From: Deltaproteobacteria bacterium
Lineage (GTDB): Bacteria > Myxococcota_A > Polyangia > Polyangiales > Ga0077539
Direction of reading: 5' to 3'
NCBI GenBank assembly: GCA_016218725.1
Contig: JACRDB010000154.1
Span: forward strand, 1 to 64,000
DNA length: 64,000 bases
Part shown: piece after piece, positions 1 to 6,521 of the stretch
Layout: each line of letters starts with the position of its first letter
Position numbering within the stretch: the first letter of the stretch is position 1
Made by a program: the position numbers and the translations under genes
The notes under the pieces: generated by a model
Told to the model about the DNA's origin: nothing
The model's database searches: none
The model's input: only the letters and a program-made list of their open reading frames with translations

Positions 1-10
1 GGCCATCGTA

Positions 11-51
11 GTACCCCCCGGGGTCAGCGTGGTACCCCCCGGGGTCAGCGT
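11..51. repeat. 20-bp direct repeat at the left edge
   Basis: Two exact 20-base copies lie at 11-30 and 32-51, a 21-base period, and a degenerate third copy continues to about 75. Each copy contains a CCCCGGGG core. Read on the minus strand the period keeps the frame and would encode Thr-Leu-Thr-Pro-Gly-Gly-Thr repeats. It could therefore be the beginning of a repetitive gene running off the left edge, or a repeated promoter or hairpin block in front of an ATG at 6-4 (minus strand). The window ends before this can be decided. Confidence 0.6.
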
Positions 52-88
52 CTGGCCTCCCGGGGTGAGGTCGCCCTGTGGAAAGGTA

Positions 89-571
89 CTAGTTCCGGGG
101 CCCTGGTCCCACGGACGCCCGGCGGCCCATGACCACCTCCGGGTCCCTCGGAGGGTCCACCCTCGGAGGGGGTCGGGGTTGCACCCTCGGCGGCCGCGGT
201 GGCGTCGGAGGCGTGGGGAGCACCTCCATGGGCGCCCCTCCGGTTGGCTGTGACTCGAGCTGCGGAGGCACCTGCGGCGGAGGCGGCTGCGGGATGGGCA
301 CCTGGGTCACCGGCGCGATGGCCCCCGCGGGCATCACTTCGGGCTCCGGAGTGTGGCGCACCAGCCCCACCGCCAGCCCCACTTCCCGAAGGAGCCCGGC
401 GTAGTCCCCGGCGTCCAGCCGTGAGCGCCCGTTGGCCCCGTGGCGGTCCAGCTCGCCGCTCCGGGTGTCCGTGCACGAGGGGTTCTCGCAGCCCGCCGCG
501 CCCGCGGCCAGCGCTGCCAGCGAGGGCAGCGCCCAGGACACCGTCGCCGCGCGTGGACGCCGGGCCGTCAT
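89..571 (-). CDS. Proline-rich exported lipoprotein, paralogue of the next gene upstream
   Basis: A 160-residue protein of unknown function. The N-terminus has basic residues, a hydrophobic stretch and a lipobox-like AGAAGC, so export and lipidation at Cys27 are likely. The mature part begins with a segment that aligns with the neighbouring gene at 568-1308 (Cys, then R-S-x-E-L, H-G, L-R-E, L-A-x-G and H-T in the same order). A long Pro-rich tail follows. The ATG overlaps the TGA of the upstream gene (ATGA), so the two are probably co-translated. The shared 50-residue segment resembles no family I recognise. Confidence 0.7.
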   Translation of the reverse strand: MTARRPRAATVSWALPSLAALAAGAAGCENPSCTDTRSGELDRHGANGRSRLDAGDYAGLLREVGLAVGLVRHTPEPEVMPAGAIAPVTQVPIPQPPPPQVPPQLESQPTGGAPMEVLPTPPTPPRPPRVQPRPPPRVDPPRDPEVVMGRRASVGPGPRN

Positions 572-1308
572 GAGCCCCCGAGGGGGTCGTTGTTCGAGGG
601 CATCACCGCGGGTGCCCCGCCCGAGATGTGCGGCGGAGTGCGGTGCCTCGGGGTCCGGTGGGGCGTCCTCGGTGGCGGCGTGTTCGGCGCCACCAGCTCC
701 GTCGTGCGGTTGGGGTTCACCCTCATGGCCCCACCCCGAGGGGGAACCCGGTGGGGGCCTGTACCCGAAGGGGGAGGCGTCACCACCGGCGGCACGGGGG
801 TCAGGTCCATGGGAGGCGGGGCGCCCGCCGTGCGGACCTCCAGGTCCGGCGGGAGCTGCGTGCCTCCGGTGTGGTCCGCGAAGCCCATCGCCAGCGCCAG
901 CTCTCGCAGCGCCTGCGCGGGACCGCCGGATCTCAGCGCGCGAGGCCCGTGGGCAGCGAGCTCGTCCACGCGGCTGGAGCCACACACCACGGGCCTCGCG
1001 TTCAGGCTCGCCACCGCGGCGGTGAGCGCCAGGAGCCCCGTCGCCGGGACCGCCACCGCGGAGCCCCTGGAGGGCGGAGGCACCACCTCCGGAGGCGTCA
1101 CCACCGGCGGAGGCGTGGTGTGCACCGGCATCGGCGCCCCGGCCAGGGGCATGGGCCTGGGTTCTGGCATGCGCGGCGCCACGGGGATCGTCGGAGGCGG
1201 CGGACCATCAGGCCCCGGGGCCGTGGGGTCGGGCGCCAGCGAGGCCACCGCGTCGAGCGGCGGCAGGGCCGAGGAGGCAGACGCTGGGACGGGCTGACGA
1301 GAGGCCAT
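568..1308 (-). CDS. Proline-rich protein with internal hydrophobic segment, paralogue of the downstream gene
   Basis: About 246 residues, function unknown. Roughly 80 Pro/Ala-rich residues come first. A hydrophobic segment (LLALTAAVASL) then leads into a Cys-containing block that matches the start of the mature protein encoded at 89-571. A second Pro-rich region ends the protein. The ATG at 1308 is chosen because GAAGG lies 8 bases upstream; an in-frame GTG at 1317 is possible. An internal GTG just before the hydrophobic segment would give a shorter protein with a signal-like N-terminus, so the Pro-rich front part could be an extension. The gene overlaps the next one by ATGA. Confidence 0.6.
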   Translation of the reverse strand: MASRQPVPASASSALPPLDAVASLAPDPTAPGPDGPPPPTIPVAPRMPEPRPMPLAGAPMPVHTTPPPVVTPPEVVPPPSRGSAVAVPATGLLALTAAVASLNARPVVCGSSRVDELAAHGPRALRSGGPAQALRELALAMGFADHTGGTQLPPDLEVRTAGAPPPMDLTPVPPVVTPPPSGTGPHRVPPRGGAMRVNPNRTTELVAPNTPPPRTPHRTPRHRTPPHISGGAPAVMPSNNDPLGGS

Positions 1309-1353
1309 GGCGCGCACCTTCGACCCCTGGACCGGGGCCCTCCTTGGATGACG

Positions 1354-3402
1354 TTACACTGTACTCCATACGGCGGACGGGGCCGCTGGACCAAAGGCAA
1401 GAAGCTCCACCCCGCCGGGTGGGAGCCCGGAAACGCCCCGGGCCTCGCCCTCGACGCGCAAACCCTGCGCTCCAAGGGTGAAGCGCGCCCCGGGCACCAG
1501 CCTGCCGTAGAGCGCCCGCCCACAGGTCGCCCGCTCGAAGCGCCAGGCCAGCACCGCCGTGAGGCGCACCGTCTGCTCCAGGGTGCCCGTCACCTCGCCC
1601 TGGAAGCACAGGTAGTCCCCGTCGGCGAAGAGCAGGAGGTGCCCCGCCAGGCGGCCCCCGAGGTGCGCCTCCAGGGCCGGACTCGCGTGGGCCAGGGTCT
1701 CGCGGAAGCGCGCTTCGAGCAGAGGGTCGCAGGGCTCCGGCCAGACCACCCTCGGGGGCCCCACGGGAGGCCCTCCAGGGAGCCCCGGGCGCCGTTCGGG
1801 CCCGCCCTCGGTCCAGCGCAGGAGCTGCCCGAAGGCCTCGGATTTACTCGGGAAATGGTGTCCCAGGGCGAGCATCGTGGGGCCCCGCAGCGGCCCCACC
1901 GGCCGGAGGGCTCCCCGGGCCCTCTCCCAGGTGTCCAGGAGCTCGGCCTCGCTGGGGCGGAGCGTGGCCTCCCGGGCCTCCCAGGGGAGCCCTGCCACTT
2001 CGTCGTAGGCCAGGGCGCCGTGCACCTTGCGGAAGCGGTAGTCGCCCTCCACCACCCGGGGGCCGCGGATTCTTATGCCAAAGCGCCCGGGGTCCCGCTC
2101 CAGGGGCGAGCCCGGCGCGAGATAGAACGACGACGGGGCCAGCTCGTCCACGGCGTCGGCGTGGGTCTGGAGCCAGGCGAGGGTCTCCAGCTGTGCCTCG
2201 CGGGTCTCGCCCGGGTAGCACGTCAGGAGGTTCACCCGGGTGTAGATCCCGGCGTCGTGGGCCTCGCGCAGGGCGCGCGTGGCGTGGCGCTGGCGGTGGC
2301 CCTTGACCATGGCCTTGAGCACCGCGTCCGAGGCGCTCTCCACGCCGAAGGTGAGCCCCCGGTAGCCCGCCCGGGCCATGCGCTCGAGCTCCCCGGGGTG
2401 GTGCGGCATCACCCGGTACGAGTCCGACCAGGAGAGCCCCAGGCGCGCCTCCCGGAGCGCGTCGGCCAGGGCCCCCGCGTAGAGGTTCACCTGCGCGTCC
2501 ACCAGGAAGAAGTGCGGCGTCTCGTAGCGCTCGGAGAGCGCCGCCAGGTCCCTCACGGCCTGGGTGATGGACTTCGCGGACTGCTTGCCCCCGCGCTGGC
2601 AGAACGCGCACGCGAACTGGCAGTCGAAGGTGAAATGGTACGGCAGCACCAGGGCCCGGCCCACGGCGCCGTCGTAACCAGGGTAGCGCTCGGCCTCGGC
2701 CCGGACCGGATCCCTTCGGTAGCGCGAGAGCTCATAGATGGAGAAATCGGGCAGGGGCCAGGCGTCGGGCTCCGTGGGGAGCGCCCTCCGGAGCGGGTCC
2801 CAGGGGAGGCCCTCGGGGTCCGGGCGGGCGTCTTCGAGCGCGGAGAACACCGCCCGGATTTCGTCCGGCGTGGACGCGTCGGTGATGGCCCCGACCCCGA
2901 GGGCCCCGACGGCCCGGAGGTGCTCCAGGAGCGCCCTGGACGAGGGCCCTCCCACGCAGGTCGGGACCCCCCGGGAGCGCCCCAGGGCCCGCGCCAGGAG
3001 GGCCGTCACGGGCCCCTGGGAGTGCCTCTCCAGGGAAAACGCCACCACGTCCGCCGGGAGGTCCCCCACGCGGGCCGCCAGGTCCTCCGAGAGGGCCTCC
3101 AGGGCAGGGTCCCGGCGCCCGGCCAGAAAGGCCTCCAGCCGGGCGTCGTCGTCCAGGACCTGGAGCGAGGGGGCGTCGGGATCCTCGGCGAGGCCGAGCT
3201 CCAGGTCTCTCACCGTGACCCGGTAGCCCTCGGGGCTCAGGGAGGCCGCCACCAGGGCGGGGCCCTGCGGCGGAAACCGATGGCGCTTGACGGCCTCCGG
3301 GGCCACCGGGTCCGGGGGCAGCACCAGGAGCACGTCCCGGGCGCGCTTCGTGCGCACCGCTGACGGCCCCGGGGCCCACGGCAACCGACGGCGCTCGCCC
3401 AT
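1354..3402 (-). CDS. Radical SAM enzyme with Rossmann-like (B12-binding type) N-terminal domain
   Basis: A 682-residue protein. Residues about 20-190 look like the alpha/beta domain that precedes many B12-type radical SAM enzymes, including a V-G-G-P turn near 150, but no DxHxxG cobalamin motif is visible. The radical SAM core follows: Cys261, Cys265 and Cys268 form CxxxCxxC in FDCQFACAFC and would bind the 4Fe-4S cluster that cleaves S-adenosylmethionine. Typical later core elements (FGVES, and TCYPGET) are present. The last 170 residues match nothing I know. The ATG at 3402 lies 7 bases after a TATACT element, so the mRNA is predicted to be leaderless. It is divergent from the phosphofructokinase gene. 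The substrate cannot be inferred. Confidence 0.85.
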   Translation of the reverse strand: MGERRRLPWAPGPSAVRTKRARDVLLVLPPDPVAPEAVKRHRFPPQGPALVAASLSPEGYRVTVRDLELGLAEDPDAPSLQVLDDDARLEAFLAGRRDPALEALSEDLAARVGDLPADVVAFSLERHSQGPVTALLARALGRSRGVPTCVGGPSSRALLEHLRAVGALGVGAITDASTPDEIRAVFSALEDARPDPEGLPWDPLRRALPTEPDAWPLPDFSIYELSRYRRDPVRAEAERYPGYDGAVGRALVLPYHFTFDCQFACAFCQRGGKQSAKSITQAVRDLAALSERYETPHFFLVDAQVNLYAGALADALREARLGLSWSDSYRVMPHHPGELERMARAGYRGLTFGVESASDAVLKAMVKGHRQRHATRALREAHDAGIYTRVNLLTCYPGETREAQLETLAWLQTHADAVDELAPSSFYLAPGSPLERDPGRFGIRIRGPRVVEGDYRFRKVHGALAYDEVAGLPWEAREATLRPSEAELLDTWERARGALRPVGPLRGPTMLALGHHFPSKSEAFGQLLRWTEGGPERRPGLPGGPPVGPPRVVWPEPCDPLLEARFRETLAHASPALEAHLGGRLAGHLLLFADGDYLCFQGEVTGTLEQTVRLTAVLAWRFERATCGRALYGRLVPGARFTLGAQGLRVEGEARGVSGLPPGGVELLAFGPAAPSAVWSTV

Positions 3403-3409
3403 CCCCGGG

Positions 3410-3415
3410 AGTATA
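3410..3415 (-). promoter_or_regulatory. -10 element TATACT for the radical SAM gene
   Basis: On the minus strand TATACT ends 7 bases before the ATG at 3402, placing transcription initiation at or next to the start codon. No clear -35 is visible. Confidence 0.6.
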
Positions 3416-3430
3416 GCTCCGGGGAGCGTC

Positions 3431-3439
3431 TGGTATGCT
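3431..3439 (+). promoter_or_regulatory. Extended -10 (TGG TATGCT) for the phosphofructokinase gene
   Basis: TATGCT preceded by TGG, 27 bases before the GTG start. It leaves a short leader that contains the Shine-Dalgarno sequence GAAGGAG at 3454-3460. It forms a compact divergent promoter region with the minus-strand element at 3410-3415. Confidence 0.5.
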
Positions 3440-3466
3440 CCGGGGGCTTCGGCGAAGGAGCAGAGC

Positions 3467-4558
3467 GTGAAGACTCTCGCAGTGATGACCTCCGGCGGGG
3501 ACTCCCCGGGGATGAACGCCGCCATTCGGTCCATGGTGAAGGTGAGCGCCGCCCGGGGCGTGCGGGTGATGGGCGTGATCGACGGCTACGACGGGCTCAT
3601 CGACGGGGTCTTCCGGGAGCTCACGGCCTTCAGCCCGGGGAGCCCCATGGGCCTGGCCGCGGCCACCGAGGTGGACCTCCTGGGGAACGAGGGCGGCACG
3701 CTCCTCGGGAGCGCCCGCTGCGCGCGCTTCCGCGAGAAGGAGTGGCGCACCCGCGCGGCGGGCAACCTCCGGGGCATCGACGGGCTGCTGGTGGTGGGCG
3801 GCAACGGCTCGCTCACCGGGGCACACCTCCTGGCCCAGGAGTGCGCGACCCTCGTGGTGGGCATCCCCGCCAGCATTGACAACGACATCGGGTGTACGGG
3901 CATGGCCCTCGGGGTGGACACGGCGCTCAACACCATCGTCGAATCCTGCGACCGGATCACGGACACGGCCCGCTCGCACAAGCGGGTGTTCGTGATCGAA
4001 GTCATGGGGCGCCAGTCGGGCTACCTGGCCATGGCCAGCGCCGTGGCCGCCGGGGCCGACGGGGTGCTCCTGCGCGAACAGGGCCGCTCCGAGGAGACCA
4101 TCGTGGACTCCGTGGCGGCGATGATCCGGGCGGGCATCACCTCGGACCGCGCCCGGCGGCGGATACTCATCATCAAGGCCGAGGGCGTGGAGGTGCCCTG
4201 CACGCGCCTGGTGCGCCTGGTGCAGGAGCGCCTGGTGACGGACATGCCCACGCTGGAGATCCGTGGGACCGTGCTGGGGCACCTGGTGCGTGGTGGCAGG
4301 CCCTCGTACCAGGACCGGATGATCGCCGGGAGGCTGAGCCTGGCCGCGGTGGACGCGCTCCTGGAGGGGGTCACGGACACGATGCTCGCGTGGATGGCTC
4401 CCGTCCCGGGAGGTACCCCTACAAGTGACCCGGCGGTCTCGCGCTTCTCGCTGGCCCGGGTGCTGGAGGAGACCGACGCCCTCCTGGACGGCACCTCGGT
4501 GGTCACCCGGTGGAGGCTCCAGACCCTGAACGCCCTGGAAGGGGCCCTGGGGCTGTAA
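3467..4558 (+). CDS. pfkA: 6-phosphofructokinase family enzyme
   Basis: A 363-residue PFK-A family protein, expected to phosphorylate fructose 6-phosphate to the 1,6-bisphosphate in glycolysis. The N-terminus carries GGDSPGMN (phosphate-donor site). PASIDND contains the catalytic Asp equivalent to Asp127 of the E. coli enzyme, and VEVMGR is the substrate-binding segment. The donor loop reads GGNGS instead of the usual GGDGS: the Gly typical of ATP-using enzymes is kept, but the metal-binding Asp is Asn. That makes the phosphate donor and the activity uncertain. The GTG start is supported by GAAGGAG 6 bases upstream. Length fits bacterial ATP- or PPi-PFK (320-420). Confidence 0.88.
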   Translation: MKTLAVMTSGGDSPGMNAAIRSMVKVSAARGVRVMGVIDGYDGLIDGVFRELTAFSPGSPMGLAAATEVDLLGNEGGTLLGSARCARFREKEWRTRAAGNLRGIDGLLVVGGNGSLTGAHLLAQECATLVVGIPASIDNDIGCTGMALGVDTALNTIVESCDRITDTARSHKRVFVIEVMGRQSGYLAMASAVAAGADGVLLREQGRSEETIVDSVAAMIRAGITSDRARRRILIIKAEGVEVPCTRLVRLVQERLVTDMPTLEIRGTVLGHLVRGGRPSYQDRMIAGRLSLAAVDALLEGVTDTMLAWMAPVPGGTPTSDPAVSRFSLARVLEETDALLDGTSVVTRWRLQTLNALEGALGL

Positions 4559-4614
4559 GAACCGCCCCCGGGGAGCGTTCCGACGGGGACCGCAGGCGGG
4601 ACCCAAACTACCCT

Positions 4615-4643
4615 TTGACATTCCGCCGGAGCCGGGGTGAGAT
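4615..4643 (+). promoter_or_regulatory. Sigma70-like promoter TTGACA-17-TGAGAT
   Basis: A perfect -35 (TTGACA, 4615-4620), a 17-base spacer and a weak -10 (TGAGAT, 4638-4643) precede the lipoprotein gene at 4698. The predicted leader of about 50 bases holds a 6-bp hairpin (ACACGC/GCGTGT with loop GGCA, 4653-4668) and an AGGAG ribosome site. This is one of the few genes here with a conventional leader. Confidence 0.6.
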
Positions 4644-4697
4644 CCCGGCCCCACACGCGGCAGCGTGTCCGCGGGTCTCGAACAGGAGTGTCACCAC

Positions 4698-5333
4698 ATG
4701 CGGATCACCCAGTCAGTTTCGATTCTGTTGAGCCTCCTGGCGGCCATCCAGGCCGTGGGGTGCGCCACGGCGCCCCCACCGCCCCCGCCGCCTCCCCCGC
4801 AGGCTCCGCCGCCGCCGCCGCCGCCGCCCCCGCCGATGCCCCCGCAGGCGCTGGTGACCACCCCCGTGGTGGGCGGAGGCATGATGCCCGTGGCCCCGAC
4901 GGGCACCGGGGTCGTGGCCGTCAACGGCACCGCGGTGGGCGCCACCTGGACCGCCGCGGGGTACATCCCCACGGATTTCGTGTCCAACCACATGACCCTC
5001 CGGGCGCGGCAGTACGCCCTGGGCATGGTGCCCATCACGGAGATGGTCCGCGCGGTGATGCGCCACGGTGAGCGCCGCACGGTGGTCGCCTCGGTGGCCG
5101 CGGGCCACTGCTACCGGGTCATCGGCGTGGGCGGCTCGGGCGTCCAGGACCTGGACCTGTACCTCCGGGACGTCAACGGCCACCTCATCGACCAGGACCG
5201 CGCGCCGGACAACTTCCCGGTCATCGGCCTGGATCGCCAGCTCTGCCTCCCGGTGCCCGGCACCGCGCAGTTGGAGATCGTGATGGCCCGCGGCCAGGGC
5301 GAGATCGGCGTCCAGGTCTTCGGCACCCCGTAA
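4698..5333 (+). CDS. Lipoprotein with poly-proline stalk
   Basis: A 211-residue predicted lipoprotein. A 21-residue signal ends in the lipobox QAVGC. About 30 residues consisting almost only of proline follow, forming a rigid stalk, then a Gly/Val/Thr-rich stretch. The C-terminal domain of about 130 residues contains a YRVIGVGGSGVQDLDLYLRD segment, which looks like the small beta-sandwich found in secreted proteins that bind or shield a surface. No catalytic motif is seen. The ATG is preceded by AGGAG at about 10 bases. It stands alone behind its own promoter, which suggests substantial constitutive expression. Function unknown. Confidence 0.8.
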   Translation: MRITQSVSILLSLLAAIQAVGCATAPPPPPPPPPQAPPPPPPPPPPMPPQALVTTPVVGGGMMPVAPTGTGVVAVNGTAVGATWTAAGYIPTDFVSNHMTLRARQYALGMVPITEMVRAVMRHGERRTVVASVAAGHCYRVIGVGGSGVQDLDLYLRDVNGHLIDQDRAPDNFPVIGLDRQLCLPVPGTAQLEIVMARGQGEIGVQVFGTP

Positions 5334-5344
5334 GCCCCGCGCGT

Positions 5345-5369
5345 ACCCCGGCGGTGTCTCCGCCGGGGT
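5345..5369 (+). terminator. Perfect 10-bp hairpin between the lipoprotein and protease genes
   Basis: ACCCCGGCGG (5345-5354), a 5-base loop, and CCGCCGGGGT (5360-5369). It begins 12 bases after the lipoprotein stop, so it fits a transcription terminator, but there is no T-run. Its right arm directly abuts the TATGCT -10 element (5370-5375) of the next gene, so it could also affect initiation there. Confidence 0.5.
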
Positions 5370-5385
5370 TATGCTCCCTCCCACC

Positions 5386-6507
5386 ATGGTCATGCCGGTC
5401 CAAGGCCGCGAGCGCGCTCGACGCGGCGTCGGGTTGACGCTCTGGGTGCTGGGCGTCCTGGTCGGGGGCGCGCTCCTGTGGGTGAATTTCCTCCTGCCGC
5501 CGTTGTTCCAGGACCACCCCCTGGAGCACTACCGGGCCATGGGCCTCGGGGCGCTCCTGGCCTTCCCCGCGGTGGCCGTGTACCTCACGTTTCCCAGGCT
5601 CCTGGACCGCTATGACCCGGAGCCCTGGTGGGCCCTGGCCATGGTGTTCGTCTGGGGCGCCGTGGCGGCCTGTGGCTTCGCCGCCACCATCAACTCCGTG
5701 GTGGACGGCGTGGTGGGCGGCCACGACGGGGACATCGTCTCCGCGGTGCTGTCCGCCCCCTTCGTCGAGGAGGCCTTCAAGGGCATGGCCCTCCTCGGGA
5801 TGTTCTGGTTCTTCCGCCGGGAGTTCGACGGGCTCATCGACGGGGTGATCTACGCCACCTTCGTGGCCCTGGGCTTCGCCGCGGTGGAGAACGTGGTGTA
5901 CCTGGCCCGGGCGTACCACCAGTCGCAGGCCCAGGGCCTGGCCCAGACCTTCATCGTGCGGGAGCTGGTGTCCCCCTGGGCGCACCCGCTGTTCACGGCC
6001 ATGACGGGCCTCGGCTGTGGCTTCGCGCGGGAGACCCGGCGCCCGTGGGTGCGCTACCTCGCGCCCGTCCTGGGCTACTTCGCCGCCGTGGCCCTGCACA
6101 TGGTCTGGAACGGCGCGGCGGTGTTCTCGCAGGAGACCCACACCCCGCTGGTGCTGCTCCTCCTGCCGCTGTGGTTCATCTTCGTGCTGGCCTTCGTGGG
6201 GATCACCTTCGGCCTCGCCCTGCGCCGCGGGAGGATCATCCGGCAGAACCTCCAGGACGAGGTGCTCGTCGGAACCCTCACGGCCTGGGAGCTGGACCTG
6301 GTGTGCTCGCCCTTCGGGCGCTTCAAGGCCCGGATGATGAAGAACGGCGAGGTGGCCGCGGAGTTCGTCGCCGTGGCCGCCCGCCTCGGGCTCTCCAAGT
6401 GGCACGCCGCGAGGGCCTACGAGGGCCGCACGGACACCGTGAGCTACGATTTCATCGCGCCCCTGCGCCAGCGACTCCAGACCCTCCGCGCGCAGCTCCA
6501 GCGGTGA
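5386..6507 (+). CDS. PrsW-like intramembrane metalloprotease (CPBP/PrsW superfamily)
   Basis: A 373-residue multi-pass membrane protein with about eight hydrophobic segments. The conserved membrane-embedded signature residues of the PrsW family are visible: PFVEEAFKG (Glu128, Glu129), VENVVY (Glu168), HPLFTAMTG (His200) and HMVWNG (His238). In Bacillus PrsW starts site-1 cleavage of an anti-sigma factor; here the substrate is unknown. A soluble C-terminal tail of about 90 residues follows the last membrane segment. The ATG at 5386 is chosen because TATGCT at 5370-5375 lies 10 bases before it; an ATG at 5371 overlaps that element and has no ribosome site. It is convergent with the ABC-F gene. 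Confidence 0.85.
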   Translation: MVMPVQGRERARRGVGLTLWVLGVLVGGALLWVNFLLPPLFQDHPLEHYRAMGLGALLAFPAVAVYLTFPRLLDRYDPEPWWALAMVFVWGAVAACGFAATINSVVDGVVGGHDGDIVSAVLSAPFVEEAFKGMALLGMFWFFRREFDGLIDGVIYATFVALGFAAVENVVYLARAYHQSQAQGLAQTFIVRELVSPWAHPLFTAMTGLGCGFARETRRPWVRYLAPVLGYFAAVALHMVWNGAAVFSQETHTPLVLLLLPLWFIFVLAFVGITFGLALRRGRIIRQNLQDEVLVGTLTAWELDLVCSPFGRFKARMMKNGEVAAEFVAVAARLGLSKWHAARAYEGRTDTVSYDFIAPLRQRLQTLRAQLQR

Positions 6508-6521
6508 CGGAGCCCGTCACC
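6503..6521. terminator. Stop-codon-spanning hairpin at a convergent gene junction
   Basis: GGTGACGG / CCGTCACC, an 8-bp perfect stem with a 3-base loop. It contains the TGA of the protease gene (6505-6507) and the TGA of the convergent ABC-F gene (6517-6519 on the minus strand). No T-tract is present. It is probably a bidirectional end signal. Confidence 0.5.

Noticed and set aside
628..3363. A 911-codon open frame on the plus strand opposite the radical SAM gene
   Set aside because: It is a shadow frame of very GC-rich DNA. Its translation is low-complexity Arg/Gly/Pro/His without domains, while the opposite strand has CxxxCxxC and proper codon bias.
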